Shown: positions 8,303 to 18,480 of the stretch, one piece after another
Layout: every line of letters starts with the position of its first letter
Position numbering within the stretch: position 1 is the first letter of the stretch
DNA from: Erythrobacter sp. Alg231-14
GTDB taxonomy: Bacteria > Pseudomonadota > Alphaproteobacteria > Sphingomonadales > Sphingomonadaceae
Assembly (NCBI RefSeq): GCF_900149685.1
Contig: NZ_LT702999.1
Span: forward strand, 2,976,001-3,040,000
Length of the DNA stretch: 64,000 nucleotides
Reading direction: 5' to 3'
The notes under the pieces: generated by a model
Told to the model about the DNA's origin: nothing
The model's input: only the letters and a program-made list of their open reading frames with translations
Database searches by the model: none
Program-made: the position numbers and the translations under genes

Positions 8303-9489
8303 GCAATTCGGACACGGTCACGCCGGAGGTTATCTCGCTGGGTTGTCGGTTGAACATCGCCGAAAGCGAACGGATGAAAGCGATGTTGGCGGATGCTGGA
8401 GATGTTGTCGTCGTCAATTCCTGCGCCGTTACTTCTGAGGCCGTGCGCCAAACACGGCAAGCAATCCGCAAAGCGCGCCGTTCGCGCCCCAATGCTCGTT
8501 TGATCGTAACCGGATGTGCGGCAGATATTGAACGCGATCAAATCGCCAATATGCCCGAAGTCGATGGCCTGATCGCCAACGCATCAAAATTGGACCCTCG
8601 CAGTTGGAACGTGCCGCTGCCCGTGGCCCCGCCGCCGCCCACCCGGACGCGCGCCTTTATTGCTGTTCAAAATGGGTGTGACCACGCCTGCACCTTTTGC
8701 GTCATCCCCCAAGGGCGCGGGACAAGCCGATCGATGACAATCGAAGGCGTCTTGCGCGAAGTAGAGCACCATTTGGCATTGGGCGCGCGCGAAGTCGTTT
8801 TGACGGGCGTCGATGTGACCAGTTGGGGCCATGATTTGCCCAACACGCCGCCATTGGGTGATCTTGTGGGCGCTGTCCTTAAGACGTTTCCCGAGTTGGA
8901 CCGTTTGCGGATGTCATCACTCGATGGGATCGAGATCGATCCCAATTTGTTTGAACTTTTCGCGAGCGAGACGCGGTTGATGCCCCATTTGCACCTTTCG
9001 CTACAGCATGGGCATGATTTGATCTTGAAGCGGATGAAACGGCGACACAGCCGAAATGATGCCGTGGCATTGGTTCATGATCTGAAGGCGCGTCGTCCCG
9101 ATCTCGCGATCGGTGCCGACTTGATCGCCGGCTTTCCGACGGAAACGGATGACCATCATGCCGCAAATCTATCCATCATCGAGGAACTGGACATCGTCCA
9201 CGGTCACATTTTCCCTTACTCCCCTCGTCCTGGCACTCCTGCCGCGCGGATGCCGCAAGTTGAGCGCGGGATCATCAAGGCGCGTGCGGCCGAATTGAGA
9301 CAAGCGGTCGCGCAGCGGCGCACGCAATGGCTAGACGGCCTTGTGGGAGAAATTCTACCTGTCCTCTCCGAACGCGATGGCACCGGCTATGCGCCCAATT
9401 ATGCGCGGGTTGATTTGCCCAAAGACACACCGGCCGGTGCGATGGTCGATATCGAAATTCGGTCAATCGAAGGAGGGTTGTTGCGATGA
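8299..9489 (+). CDS. mtaB: tRNA t6A37 methylthiotransferase MtaB
   Basis: Radical-SAM enzyme that adds a methylthio group to N6-threonylcarbamoyladenosine-37 of tRNA. The N-terminal UPF0004 domain supplies cysteines for one cluster (SLGCRLN, C16, and VVNSCAVTSE). The radical SAM cluster motif C-x3-C-x2-C is at C127, C131 and C134 (NGCDHACTFC). The SLGCRLN opening and the overall pattern fit MtaB rather than MiaB or RimO. The start is TTG at 8299, four bases inside dapF. The stop overlaps the ftsY ATG (ATGA). Confidence 0.9.
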   Translation: MSNSDTVTPEVISLGCRLNIAESERMKAMLADAGDVVVVNSCAVTSEAVRQTRQAIRKARRSRPNARLIVTGCAADIERDQIANMPEVDGLIANASKLDPRSWNVPLPVAPPPPTRTRAFIAVQNGCDHACTFCVIPQGRGTSRSMTIEGVLREVEHHLALGAREVVLTGVDVTSWGHDLPNTPPLGDLVGAVLKTFPELDRLRMSSLDGIEIDPNLFELFASETRLMPHLHLSLQHGHDLILKRMKRRHSRNDAVALVHDLKARRPDLAIGADLIAGFPTETDDHHAANLSIIEELDIVHGHIFPYSPRPGTPAARMPQVERGIIKARAAELRQAVAQRRTQWLDGLVGEILPVLSERDGTGYAPNYARVDLPKDTPAGAMVDIEIRSIEGGLLR

Positions 9490-10412
9490 GTTCTGGCACC
9501 ACAGGAAGCTGGAGCGACCGGGTCCTCGGTGGATTTCGCAAGACGTCGGAACGGATTGGTAGCAACCTTACCGGCGTTTCTACGCGGCTTGATGATGCAA
9601 CGCTCGACGATCTCGAAGATGCCTTGATTGTCTCCGATCTTGGCCCGGCGGCTGCGGGACGTATTCGTGCGAAACTCTCGGAAAAAAGCTTTGGCTTGGA
9701 GATTACGCCGACCGAGCTGAAAGAAGCCGTTGCCGCCGAAATCGCAGAGATCCTGCGTCCGGTTGCAAAACCTTTGGAAGTGACGGCATTCCCTCGCCCT
9801 CAGGTGATCCTAGTGATTGGTGTAAATGGGTCGGGCAAGACAACGACAATCGCCAAGCTCGCGCATCTGTTCACCGAAGACGATTACGGCGTCCTACTCG
9901 CGGCGGGTGACACATTCCGTGCCGCAGCCATTGGTCAATTGGCAACATGGGCCGAACGTGCCGGTGTCGACATTGTGCGCGGCGCCGAGGGCGGCGATCC
10001 GGCCTCGATCGTGTTTGATGCTGTTAAACAGGCGACTGACACGGGGATCGATGCTCTGGTTGTCGACACCGCTGGCCGGCTGCAAAATAAGAAAGAATTG
10101 ATGGAAGAGCTGGCGAAGATCCGCCGCGTCCTTGGCAAACTCAACGAAGAAGCCCCGCATGACGTTGTTCTCGTCTTGGACGCGACCAACGGTCAAAACG
10201 CCCTTTCCCAAATCGATGTGTTCAAGGAGGTCGCAGGCGTGACCGGCCTTATCATGACGAAACTTGATGGGACCGCGCGTGGCGGCGTTTTGGTCGCTGC
10301 GGCCGAACAATATGGTTTGCCGATCCATGCCATTGGCGTGGGTGAGAAAATGGAAGATTTGCGTCCGTTCGATCCGGATTTGGTCGCACGCGTGATTGCA
10401 GGAGTGGCGTAA
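9486..10412 (+). CDS. ftsY: Signal recognition particle receptor FtsY
   Basis: GTPase that docks the SRP-ribosome complex at the membrane. A 308-residue NG-domain protein: P-loop GVNGSGKTTT (about residue 113), DTAGR (about 194) and TKLDG (about 258). The acidic A domain found in E. coli FtsY is absent and the N-terminus is short, as is common in alphaproteobacteria. It overlaps mtaB by four bases and its TAA overlaps the yciB ATG by one base (TAATG). The partner 4.5S RNA lies at about 55.7 kb on the minus strand. Confidence 0.96.
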   Translation: MSSGTTGSWSDRVLGGFRKTSERIGSNLTGVSTRLDDATLDDLEDALIVSDLGPAAAGRIRAKLSEKSFGLEITPTELKEAVAAEIAEILRPVAKPLEVTAFPRPQVILVIGVNGSGKTTTIAKLAHLFTEDDYGVLLAAGDTFRAAAIGQLATWAERAGVDIVRGAEGGDPASIVFDAVKQATDTGIDALVVDTAGRLQNKKELMEELAKIRRVLGKLNEEAPHDVVLVLDATNGQNALSQIDVFKEVAGVTGLIMTKLDGTARGGVLVAAAEQYGLPIHAIGVGEKMEDLRPFDPDLVARVIAGVA

Positions 10413-11083
10413 TGTCCCAAGACGTAAAAAACGAGGCAGCCCCCAGCAACGCCAAGAAAGCCGGATCAGGTTGGCTTAGTGTGGCGGTCGACTATGGACC
10501 TCTTTTGGTGTTTCTAGGCGTCTATCGTTATTACGCCCCCGAAGACCCTAACCCCGCCGGAGAGATCGCAGCAATAATCCGCGGCACCGGCGCGTTCATG
10601 GTCGCAGCAATTGCCGCGCTCATCATTTCAAAATGGCGGCTCGGCAAAGTGTCGCCGATGTTGTGGTTCTCAACCGCGTTGATCGTAGGCTTTGGCGCGC
10701 TGACAATCTTCTTTGGAGAGCCGCGTTTTGTGCAACTCAAACCGACCATCATCTATTCCGGCTTTGGTGTGGCGTTGCTCATCGGTTTCTTCATGGGCCG
10801 AGCATTGCTCAAAATCCTTTTGGAAGCGGCATTTGAAGGACTCGATGACGCAGGTTGGCTTAAGCTTTCGCGCAATTGGGGGATCTTTTTCCTGATCCTC
10901 GCAGGCCTGAACGAAGTGCTGGTGGCACAAATGGATTTTGAAGGTTGGCTCTGGGCAAAGCTCTGGGTGTTCTTACCGCTGACGTTCTTGTTCACCTTCG
11001 CCAACATCCCCATGCTGCTCAAACATGGGCTGGATATTGGTCTGGATGACGGGGATGAAGCAGCAGACAAGGCAGCGGATTGA
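10412..11083 (+). CDS. Inner-membrane septation protein A family (YciB/IspZ)
   Basis: A 223-residue polytopic protein with about five or six hydrophobic helices. The opening after a polar leader, SVAVDYGPLLVFLGVYRY, is typical of the YciB / intracellular septation protein A family, which in enterobacteria affects cell-envelope integrity and division. It is the last gene of the dapF-mtaB-ftsY run, coupled to ftsY by TAATG. The C-terminal tail is acidic (DIGLDDGDEAADK). The precise biochemical role is unknown in any species. Confidence 0.88.
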   Translation: MSQDVKNEAAPSNAKKAGSGWLSVAVDYGPLLVFLGVYRYYAPEDPNPAGEIAAIIRGTGAFMVAAIAALIISKWRLGKVSPMLWFSTALIVGFGALTIFFGEPRFVQLKPTIIYSGFGVALLIGFFMGRALLKILLEAAFEGLDDAGWLKLSRNWGIFFLILAGLNEVLVAQMDFEGWLWAKLWVFLPLTFLFTFANIPMLLKHGLDIGLDDGDEAADKAAD

Positions 11084-11280
11084 TCGGTTTTAAGGTCCAG
11101 TATTGGGGGTGAAAGCGGACATACATCGCGCACAAAGAAATGGGCGGAACGCACATGGCGGCCCGCCCAAGTCAGAGTGATATCGGAAAGAGAGCACCAA
11201 TTTCCGATAAATTAGCCAACCTACTTCGTAGGCATTGGCGTGGAGAGTTCATATCACCAAAAATGGCAATGGCTGGGCCG

Positions 11281-13518
11281 TTAAAGCTCAAAGCCGAAAG
11301 TGATGCCGTAGCGGCGCGGCGGACTGATCTGATTGAAGTTAAACAGAGCAGCCACGTTTGTCAGCGACGTCACAAAAATCTCGTCGTTCAGGTTCTTAAC
11401 AAATGCCGTCACGTGGAACCGGTCATCGGGCAAATCCCATCTGATGCTCGCATCGAGCACATTGTAAGACGGAATTTCGCCGATAGCGGCACCATTGGCG
11501 AGCAAGTTTTGCTCATCAACATAGATCCAATCGCCGCGGAACGTTAGCTGACCAGCATCGCCCAGATCGGCATTGTAAGAAACGCCAGCACCCAAGGTCC
11601 ATTCTGGCGCCCGTGAGAGCGGCAATGCGGAATTATCGGTCACAATGCCGTCATTGTTCAGATCAGCTAAGAATTCATCATATTGAGCATCAATGTAGCC
11701 CATTGAGAAGTCAATTTGCAGGCCATCGATTGGAACTGCAGTCAGCTCCATCTCTATACCTCTGACCGTGGCATTGGCTGCGTTGTCCGTGATTGTCTCT
11801 TGCGGGTTGTTCGGATCGGTCGACGACCGGATAACGGTCCGTTGGAGATCGTCATAATTGCTCTGGAAAAACGCGATATTGGTGCGCAGCCGGTTGTCGA
11901 ACCAATCGGCTTTCAAACCGATCTCAAATGCATCGACTGATTCTTCATCAAACGGCCCCAGCGCGGTTGCAGTCGATCCGCGCACACTAAAGCCGCCGCT
12001 TTTGAAGCCTCTGGAAAATGTGCCGTAGATAAGCGCGTCATCGGTTAGGCGGTAGTCTAGCCCAACTTTTGGTCCGAAGTTCGACCAATCATCATTCAGA
12101 TTGATTCTCGGCGCGATACCAAGGGCAACTGGCTGGAAGAGCGAGGAGAAAAACTCTTTCTCTTCATAGGTGTAGCGACCACCTAAGCTCAAACTCAATC
12201 GGTCCGTCAATTCATAATCAATTTGCGCGAAGGCTGCATAGTTTCGATGTGTTTGGCCGCCCTGCGACCGCAGCTCAGTGGCGGTGCCGGTGTTGGTAAT
12301 ATCCAGAAACGTGTCACGCTGGAGGAAGAATTCCTGCCGGAAATAGAAGACACCTGCGATGACATCGATGTTCTCATTCACGTCCCAATCATAGCGCAAT
12401 TCAGACGAGAACTGTTCGTGCGGCGTTTCACGCAATGTTTCAAAGAAACTGGCGGGCGTGCCGTCTGTGTCGTTGTTGTTGAAATCAGTTGTATCCCGAT
12501 AATTGGACACAGATGTCAGGGTCCCTGGACCAACTTCCCAGTTGGCTTCTACCGTAACGCCGAAAACTTCGATGTCGCTGAAGCCCTCCACGTTGAACGG
12601 GAATTCGCGCACTTCCGCTCCGGCTTCGAAGACCGGTGGATTGTGAAAAACCTGCAAAAGTTGACCCGGCTGAGAAATGTTGATGGTCGGCAGGTTGTCG
12701 CTGTTTTCGTTGTAATATTCGCCGATGATCGTCAGTTCAAAAGTGTCAGTGGGCGTAAAACGCACGGTTGGCCGCAAAGAGAATGTGCGGCTGCGCCCGG
12801 CATCGCGCGACACGCGGTTGCCCGGCCCGCCCACGAATGTGTTGGTAAAGAAGCCGTCATGCTCTTGCGAGAATGCGGACAATTTGAACGCCAAAACATC
12901 CTCAACCAGCGCCGTTTCGGCTGAAACGCGGATGTCGCGTTGGCCAAAGCTGCCGAGAGTGATTGCACCGCGTGCCGCTGTTTCACCCGTTGGCCTGCGC
13001 GTCCGGTAGTTGATCGCGCCAGCGGTGGTGTTCCTGCCAAACAGGGTGCCTTGCGGACCGCGCAAAATCTCAACCTGTTCCACGTCAAACAGGTCAAGCG
13101 ATGAGTTCACTGTGCGAGGGAGATAGATGCCATCGACATACAGGCCGACGGATGGATCGACAGTTGAGCCCGGATCGCCATTACCGATGCCGCGAATGAA
13201 CACCGAAACCGAGCTGCCAAAATTGCCGATCTGGTTGATGGTCACATTGGGTGCGCGCCCGCTCAGGTCGGAAAGGTCAGTGGCCTGAATTCGGTCGAGG
13301 CTTTCGCCGCTCAGTGCGGTAACGGCAACTGGCGCTTCTTGAAGGGGTTCAACACGCTTGCGAGCAGTCACCAAAATCTCCGGAACGCCAACAGAGCGCT
13401 CTTGCTGCGCCCCATTTTCGTCCGCATCCTGAGCAAACGCTGGAGCGGCAAATGCACAGGATGCAGCCCCGCAGGCCAGTATCGAAACATTCGCCAACAG
13501 GCTCTTTGATTTCATCAT
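11281..13518 (-). CDS. TonB-dependent outer-membrane receptor
   Basis: A 745-residue receptor that imports an unknown ligand across the outer membrane using TonB energy. The start is the ATG at 13518: GGGAGG lies five bases upstream, whereas the longer ORF at 13548 has no such site. A signal peptide ends near AAPAFAQ. A TonB-box-like EILVTARKR is followed by a plug domain (VEILRGPQGTLFGRN) and a beta-barrel ending in GITFGFEL. It belongs to the large sphingomonad receptor group rather than classic siderophore types. It is divergent from the DUF3604/TetR pair, with an AT-rich palindrome between, which suggests joint regulation. Confidence 0.92.
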   Translation of the reverse strand: MMKSKSLLANVSILACGAASCAFAAPAFAQDADENGAQQERSVGVPEILVTARKRVEPLQEAPVAVTALSGESLDRIQATDLSDLSGRAPNVTINQIGNFGSSVSVFIRGIGNGDPGSTVDPSVGLYVDGIYLPRTVNSSLDLFDVEQVEILRGPQGTLFGRNTTAGAINYRTRRPTGETAARGAITLGSFGQRDIRVSAETALVEDVLAFKLSAFSQEHDGFFTNTFVGGPGNRVSRDAGRSRTFSLRPTVRFTPTDTFELTIIGEYYNENSDNLPTINISQPGQLLQVFHNPPVFEAGAEVREFPFNVEGFSDIEVFGVTVEANWEVGPGTLTSVSNYRDTTDFNNNDTDGTPASFFETLRETPHEQFSSELRYDWDVNENIDVIAGVFYFRQEFFLQRDTFLDITNTGTATELRSQGGQTHRNYAAFAQIDYELTDRLSLSLGGRYTYEEKEFFSSLFQPVALGIAPRINLNDDWSNFGPKVGLDYRLTDDALIYGTFSRGFKSGGFSVRGSTATALGPFDEESVDAFEIGLKADWFDNRLRTNIAFFQSNYDDLQRTVIRSSTDPNNPQETITDNAANATVRGIEMELTAVPIDGLQIDFSMGYIDAQYDEFLADLNNDGIVTDNSALPLSRAPEWTLGAGVSYNADLGDAGQLTFRGDWIYVDEQNLLANGAAIGEIPSYNVLDASIRWDLPDDRFHVTAFVKNLNDEIFVTSLTNVAALFNFNQISPPRRYGITFGFEL

Positions 13519-13559
13519 ATTTTCCTCCCGAAAAAGCACCTCGTTCAAACCGAGATTGC

Positions 13560-13583
13560 AATTTAATTAGTATTAATTAATTT
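13560..13583. promoter_or_regulatory. AT-rich palindromic operator candidate
   Basis: The 24 bases 13560-13583 form an inverted repeat with 20 of 24 positions symmetric (core TTAATTAGTATTAATTAA). It lies in the divergent gap, 42 bases upstream of the TonB receptor start and about 97 bases upstream of the DUF3604 gene. Size and symmetry suit a TetR dimer-of-dimers site, and a TetR gene lies two genes away. Binding is inferred. Confidence 0.45.
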
Positions 13584-13679
13584 AAGAGCGGACAGACGCC
13601 ATTGACAAAAGTATCAGGGCGCAAATGTCGATTGACCTATACTTTGGCGGCAGCATTCTGGGAGTTGAGGGAGAAAGCG

Positions 13680-15602
13680 ATGAGCAAGACCAATCACGGC
13701 GGGCACAATTTCGAGGGGCATCGATCCCGCTGTGCTGGTTTTCGAACAGCGGCACTAATAGGCGCCGCTTCACTCGCCCTCATCAGCTGCGGGGAAGTGA
13801 ACAGCGATGATCACGAATTGGTTTCTGCCGCCAATGTGCCTGTCGCTGAGAATCCAGAGCGGGTGTTTTGGGGGGATCTTCATGTCCACACGCTCTATTC
13901 CTTCGACAGCTACAATTTCGGCAACAAAAGCCTCGGCCCGGATGATGCTTACCGATTTGCGCGCGGCGAACCGATTGAAGCGCATACGGGGGAAACCGCT
14001 CAACTGAGCGCGCCGCTAGATTTTCTGATGATTGCCGATCACGCTGAGTATACCGGCGTTTTTCTGGGGATCGAGCAAGACAATCCGGACATTGTCGACA
14101 CTGCTCTGGGCAGAGCATGGGCCGCGATGGAAGAAGCGGGAGATACCGTCGGCCCAATGGACGAAGTGGTCGCTTCTTTGCGAGACGGGCGTGCAGAGCG
14201 TCAACCTCCCGAAACCTTCCGCAGAACTGTCTGGTCCGAACTCGTAGAAGCCGCAGAGCGCAACTATGAGCCCGGTGTATTCACAACCTTTGCAGGCTAT
14301 GAATGGACGTCGATGCCGGGTGGCGGAAATCAACACAGGGTTGTGGTGTTTAAGGATGGCAAGGACAAAACTCTTCAGACCATTCCATTTTCGGCCGCCG
14401 ATGGAAACAACCCGCTCGAACTGTGGAATTACCTTGCCAATTATGAGCAGATGACGGGAGGCGAAGCGATCGCGATTGCCCATAATGGCAATGTTTCCAA
14501 CGGCAATATGTTTGGCAATCTCCAAGTTGATGGCGAACCATTCGATCTTGAATATGTAACACAAAGAGCGCGCTGGGAGCCGCTCTATGAAATGACTCAG
14601 GTTAAGGGCGACAGCGAAGCTCATCCGCTTCTTTCACCCACTGATGAATTTGCCGATTTCGAAACCTGGGATCAAACCAATATCTCGATGGTGGAACGGC
14701 CCGAAGACGAGGATGAACGCCGCGCCGTATTCGCCAATGAATATGCGCGCGAAGCTCTAAAACAAGGGTTGGAGCTGCAAGCTCGCTTTGGGATCAATCC
14801 CTATCGATTTGGCATGATTGGCAGCACCGATACCCACACCGGGCTTGCCACATCCGATGATGACAATTTTTGGGGCAAGTTCGTAGAATCCGAACCCAGC
14901 CCAGAGCGCATCGGCTCAAAAATGGGGGGAAGGCTTTGGGACAATTGGCGCCTCACTTCATCCGGATATGTCGGTGTTTGGGCAAAGGCGAACACCCGCG
15001 AGGAAATTTTTGCAGCCTTCAAACGCCGCGAAGTTTACGCCACAACTGGGCCGCGGATCAGCGTTCGGTTTTTTGCCGGATGGGATTTTGATGAAAGCGA
15101 TATCGAAGCCGATCAATTGGCATCGGCAGGCTACGCCAAAGGTGTGCCCATGGGCGCGATCCTAGAAGGCAGCGGAAAGGCACCGAGTTTTCTTATCGCA
15201 GCACTGAAAGATCCCAATGGCGCACATCTAGACCGGGTCCAAGTGATCAAGGGTTGGCGCGGTGAAGATGGCGAACTTAACGAGGAAATCTACAACGTCG
15301 CGTTCGCCGGAGATCGATCCGTTGACCCGGCCACCGGCACATTGCCGGCCATCGGATCAACCGTGAATTTTGCTGATGCTACATACACCAATGACATAGG
15401 GGAGGCTCAGCTCGCCGTGCGTTGGACCGATCCAGATTTCGACGCAGAGCAAGCGGCGTTCTATTACGTCAGGGCGTTGGAGATTCCCACTCCGCGCTGG
15501 ACACTCTACGATGCGGTCCGTTACGGGGTTCAGCCACAACCGGAAATCCCGCTAACCACACAAGAGCGCGCCTATAGCTCGCCGATCTGGTATAATCCGT
15601 AA
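13680..15602 (+). CDS. DUF3604 (PHP-like) lipoprotein
   Basis: The start is the ATG at 13680 with GAGGGAGA upstream; the longer frame from 13602 lacks a ribosome site. The N-terminus has a hydrophobic stretch ending in a lipobox (LALISC), so it is probably a lipoprotein of about 640 residues. The DUF3604 pattern is clear: GDLHVHTLYSFDSY (about residue 66), IADHAEYTG (about 118), IAHNGN (about 266) and GSTDTH (about 382). These His/Asp positions resemble the metal site of PHP hydrolases. No substrate is known. Its place beside a TonB receptor and a TetR repressor suggests periplasmic handling of an imported compound. Confidence 0.85.
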   Translation: MSKTNHGGHNFEGHRSRCAGFRTAALIGAASLALISCGEVNSDDHELVSAANVPVAENPERVFWGDLHVHTLYSFDSYNFGNKSLGPDDAYRFARGEPIEAHTGETAQLSAPLDFLMIADHAEYTGVFLGIEQDNPDIVDTALGRAWAAMEEAGDTVGPMDEVVASLRDGRAERQPPETFRRTVWSELVEAAERNYEPGVFTTFAGYEWTSMPGGGNQHRVVVFKDGKDKTLQTIPFSAADGNNPLELWNYLANYEQMTGGEAIAIAHNGNVSNGNMFGNLQVDGEPFDLEYVTQRARWEPLYEMTQVKGDSEAHPLLSPTDEFADFETWDQTNISMVERPEDEDERRAVFANEYAREALKQGLELQARFGINPYRFGMIGSTDTHTGLATSDDDNFWGKFVESEPSPERIGSKMGGRLWDNWRLTSSGYVGVWAKANTREEIFAAFKRREVYATTGPRISVRFFAGWDFDESDIEADQLASAGYAKGVPMGAILEGSGKAPSFLIAALKDPNGAHLDRVQVIKGWRGEDGELNEEIYNVAFAGDRSVDPATGTLPAIGSTVNFADATYTNDIGEAQLAVRWTDPDFDAEQAAFYYVRALEIPTPRWTLYDAVRYGVQPQPEIPLTTQERAYSSPIWYNP

Positions 15603-15660
15603 ACCGGTCTTGTGAGAGGCAGGCGATGCGCAGGCCCAAAAACTTCTTGAGGACGAACGA

Positions 15661-16314
15661 TTGAGTAGCGGCACCGCAAAAGCCAAAACGATTAATCGAC
15701 CGCAGCGCCGCAAAAGAGGGAGGCCTGCGGGAAGGACCGCTGCAGATACGCGAGCCTTGCTGATTGCTGCGGCGGAAGAACAATTCGACACCCATTCCTA
15801 CGCAGAAGTCAGCATGGAGAGCATCGGCAAGTCCGCGGGTTTGTCAGGCCCGGCAATCTACAATCACTTTGCTTCAAAAGATGATTTGTTCCTCGAAACG
15901 ATCAAAGGCAGGATCGTCAATTACAACCGCGCCATCACTATCGGTGTGAATGTTGAGGGCGACTGGAAAGACAAATACAACAACCTTTTGATCGAAGTCC
16001 GGCCATTTCAGGGGTCGCAATCTGGGTTTCAGTCAATAAGCGGCGCTGTGATGAACAGGTTGCGAGATAAGCCAGAAAAGTTCGCTGAACTGCGTGAGTT
16101 ACGCGAGGAATCGTCCAAGGTTTTTCGGGGCTTGGTCAAAGAGGCTGTTGATTGCGGCGACTTGTCAGATGATGTCGACATTAGCATTGCCGGCGACCTA
16201 CTAATGGCTATCACCGTCGGGGCGATTAACACGGTGTCATTCTATCATTCCGATCCTCGGGACATGCCAACCATCGTTGATGCGCTGAAAGCCCTGTTGG
16301 GGACGAGGGCCTGA
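15661..16314 (+). CDS. TetR/AcrR family transcriptional regulator
   Basis: The start is TTG at 15661, preceded by GAGGA. The 217-residue protein has a basic N-terminal leader, then the TetR helix-turn-helix at about residues 35-80 (MESIGKSAGLSGPAIYNHF, then KDDLF). The C-terminal ligand domain is diverse, as usual. It follows the DUF3604 gene by 58 bases in the same direction and has no palindrome of its own, so it is probably co-transcribed. Its likely targets are the divergent promoters around 13560. The ligand is unknown. Confidence 0.88.
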   Translation: MSSGTAKAKTINRPQRRKRGRPAGRTAADTRALLIAAAEEQFDTHSYAEVSMESIGKSAGLSGPAIYNHFASKDDLFLETIKGRIVNYNRAITIGVNVEGDWKDKYNNLLIEVRPFQGSQSGFQSISGAVMNRLRDKPEKFAELRELREESSKVFRGLVKEAVDCGDLSDDVDISIAGDLLMAITVGAINTVSFYHSDPRDMPTIVDALKALLGTRA

Positions 16315-16435
16315 TATTGTCGGGTAGATGCCGCTATTGGAAATTGACACTGAGAAATACCTTTGATGTCGGGCATTCTTGCAACGACCGATTTTGGGTC
16401 GATAGCCGCCATCCCATTCACCACAAAACCCAGCG

Positions 16436-18370
16436 CTAAATCTCGACCTGACTGCCCAGTTCAACAACCCTGTTCGTAGGCAGCTTAAAGAAGTCCATCG
16501 CGCTGGCTGAATTCATCAGCATCCATGCGAAAATCTTCTCTCGCCAAATCGGCATCGCAGGGTTCTTGGATGGCAGCAGCGTTTGGCGCGAAAGGAAGAA
16601 GCTGGTGTGCATCATATCGAATTCGCCACCGCACCGTTCCATATCTTTCAGGCCGATCGGTACGTCGGTTTCTTCCATAAAGCCGTAATGCAAAACCGCC
16701 CGGTAGAAACCATCGCCCATGTCTTTGAACTCACATCGTTTGGACGGGTCCACATAGGGCACGTCGGCGATGTCCACGGTTAGGATCACAACACGTTCGT
16801 GCAGCACTTTATTGTGTTTGATGTTGTGCAAAAGGGCCGATGGAACGCCGGAAGACGCACTGGCCATAAAGATCGCGGTCCCCGGCACGCGCAGGGCAGA
16901 ATTCTTGGCCGACTTTGCAAAAATCTCCATCGGTAAAGCATGCTCGCTCATTCGTTCGCGCATCAGCTTGCGCCCGCGCGCCCATGTGGTGAGCAGTAGG
17001 AAAGCCACAAAGCCAACCGCCAATGGGAACCAGCCGCCTTCGGGCACTTTGGTAAGGTTCGCCGCGAAATAGGCGCCATCAACAATGAGGAAGAGGATGA
17101 CGACAGGTGCGGCGTACCACCATTTCCATTTCCAAACGCCGACAAGCAACACCGCCATCAACAGCGTATCAATCGTAACCGCACCGGTCACAGCGATGCC
17201 GTATGCATTGGCGAGGTTAGAAGAGTTTTGGAACGTCAGGACCAAGATAATGACAGCCACCATCAACGCCCAATTGACCGCAGGGATGTAAATCTGCCCC
17301 CCTTCGGTTTCGGACGTGTGGCGGATTTTCAGGCGAGGAATATAGCCCATTTGGATCGCCTGACTGGTGATCGAGAACGCGCCTGAGATCACAGCTTGGC
17401 TGGCAATGAATGTGGCCAACGTTGCAAGGAATACGAGCGGCAACCGCCATTCTTCGCTTGCCAGGAAAAAGAACGGGTTTTGGATGGCTACGGCCGCTTG
17501 ATCGGCGGGCAATCCAATGACCATCGCCCCTTGGCCAAAATAGTTCAACAACAGGCATGGCATGACAAAACCAAACCAGCTCAATCGCATCGGGCCCCGG
17601 CCAAAATGGCCCATATCTGAATACAGCGCTTCTGAACCGGTGACCGCCAAGACCACACTGCCTAGGGCGAGAAAGGCGAACCATCCATCAAGGATAAAGA
17701 AATTGACCGCATGATAGGGGTTCAAAGCCCACAAAATCTCCGGCGTGCCGATAATCTGCCAAAGGCCCAACGCTGCGATGACCGTGAAATAGACGATCAT
17801 CACCGGGGCAAACAATGCGCCAACTTTTGCGGTGCCGCGTTTTTGCAGCACGAACAGGAACACCAACAACGCCAATGCAATCGGGATCACGTATCGTTGA
17901 AGGCCGGGATCGACCACGGTGAGCCCCTCGACCGCCGATAGGACCGATATGGCGGGCGTAATCATGCTGTCGCCGTAAAACAGCGACGTCGCAAACACGC
18001 CCAGCAACACCGCGATCCAGCCGTATTTGGATTTTGACAGACTGCGAGAAATCAACGCGACCAAGGCAAGCGAACCGCCCTGCCCCTTATTATCGGCGCG
18101 CATCAGGATCGTGACATACTGGATCGCAACAACCAAAGTCATGGACCAGAAAATCAAACTGATCACACCCAGAACATGGGCGGTATCCAATTGAACGGTG
18201 GAACGGCCTACAAACGTTTCGCGGAATGCGTAAAGCGGGCTTGTCCCGATATCGCCAAACACGATGCCAATCGCACCCACCGCCAACGCGCTCTTAGACG
18301 CACTGTGCCCCTTGCCACTTGTTGGTGGTTGATGGGCTGGGGCCGGAATTGGCGCTGATGTTTCGCTCAT
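16436..18370 (-). CDS. kup: KUP-type potassium uptake transporter
   Basis: A 644-residue membrane protein, the usual length for KUP. The family signature [17 protein letters not shown] is near the N-terminus (residues about 33-50), followed by about twelve hydrophobic helices and a soluble C-terminal domain. It imports K+, probably by proton symport. It is a single gene downstream of the ccm operon in the same direction, separated by 110 bases containing a GC-rich hairpin without a T tract. It is convergent with the TetR gene. Confidence 0.95.
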   Translation of the reverse strand: MSETSAPIPAPAHQPPTSGKGHSASKSALAVGAIGIVFGDIGTSPLYAFRETFVGRSTVQLDTAHVLGVISLIFWSMTLVVAIQYVTILMRADNKGQGGSLALVALISRSLSKSKYGWIAVLLGVFATSLFYGDSMITPAISVLSAVEGLTVVDPGLQRYVIPIALALLVFLFVLQKRGTAKVGALFAPVMIVYFTVIAALGLWQIIGTPEILWALNPYHAVNFFILDGWFAFLALGSVVLAVTGSEALYSDMGHFGRGPMRLSWFGFVMPCLLLNYFGQGAMVIGLPADQAAVAIQNPFFFLASEEWRLPLVFLATLATFIASQAVISGAFSITSQAIQMGYIPRLKIRHTSETEGGQIYIPAVNWALMVAVIILVLTFQNSSNLANAYGIAVTGAVTIDTLLMAVLLVGVWKWKWWYAAPVVILFLIVDGAYFAANLTKVPEGGWFPLAVGFVAFLLLTTWARGRKLMRERMSEHALPMEIFAKSAKNSALRVPGTAIFMASASSGVPSALLHNIKHNKVLHERVVILTVDIADVPYVDPSKRCEFKDMGDGFYRAVLHYGFMEETDVPIGLKDMERCGGEFDMMHTSFFLSRQTLLPSKNPAMPIWREKIFAWMLMNSASAMDFFKLPTNRVVELGSQVEI

Positions 18371-18480
18371 AGTGTGCGATTATCCCGAGTGGCTGGGTCT
18401 AGCACCCGTCCAAGGTCGCGGCACCTAGCACCGGGGCTTTGCCCCTGCAACAATGCCGTGGGTCCCGTTTCCTTGATGGC

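Noticed and set aside
12223..12924. A 233-codon plus-strand frame inside the TonB receptor gene
   Set aside because: It is antisense to the barrel region and shows no protein features.
13560..13583. CtrA box reading of the TTAA-rich palindrome
   Set aside because: The TTAA units are not spaced by seven bases here; the symmetry fits a dimeric repressor better.
18429..18453. GGGGC-TTT-GCCCC hairpin after the ccm operon as terminator
   Set aside because: No T tract follows on either strand, so it does not qualify as an intrinsic terminator.
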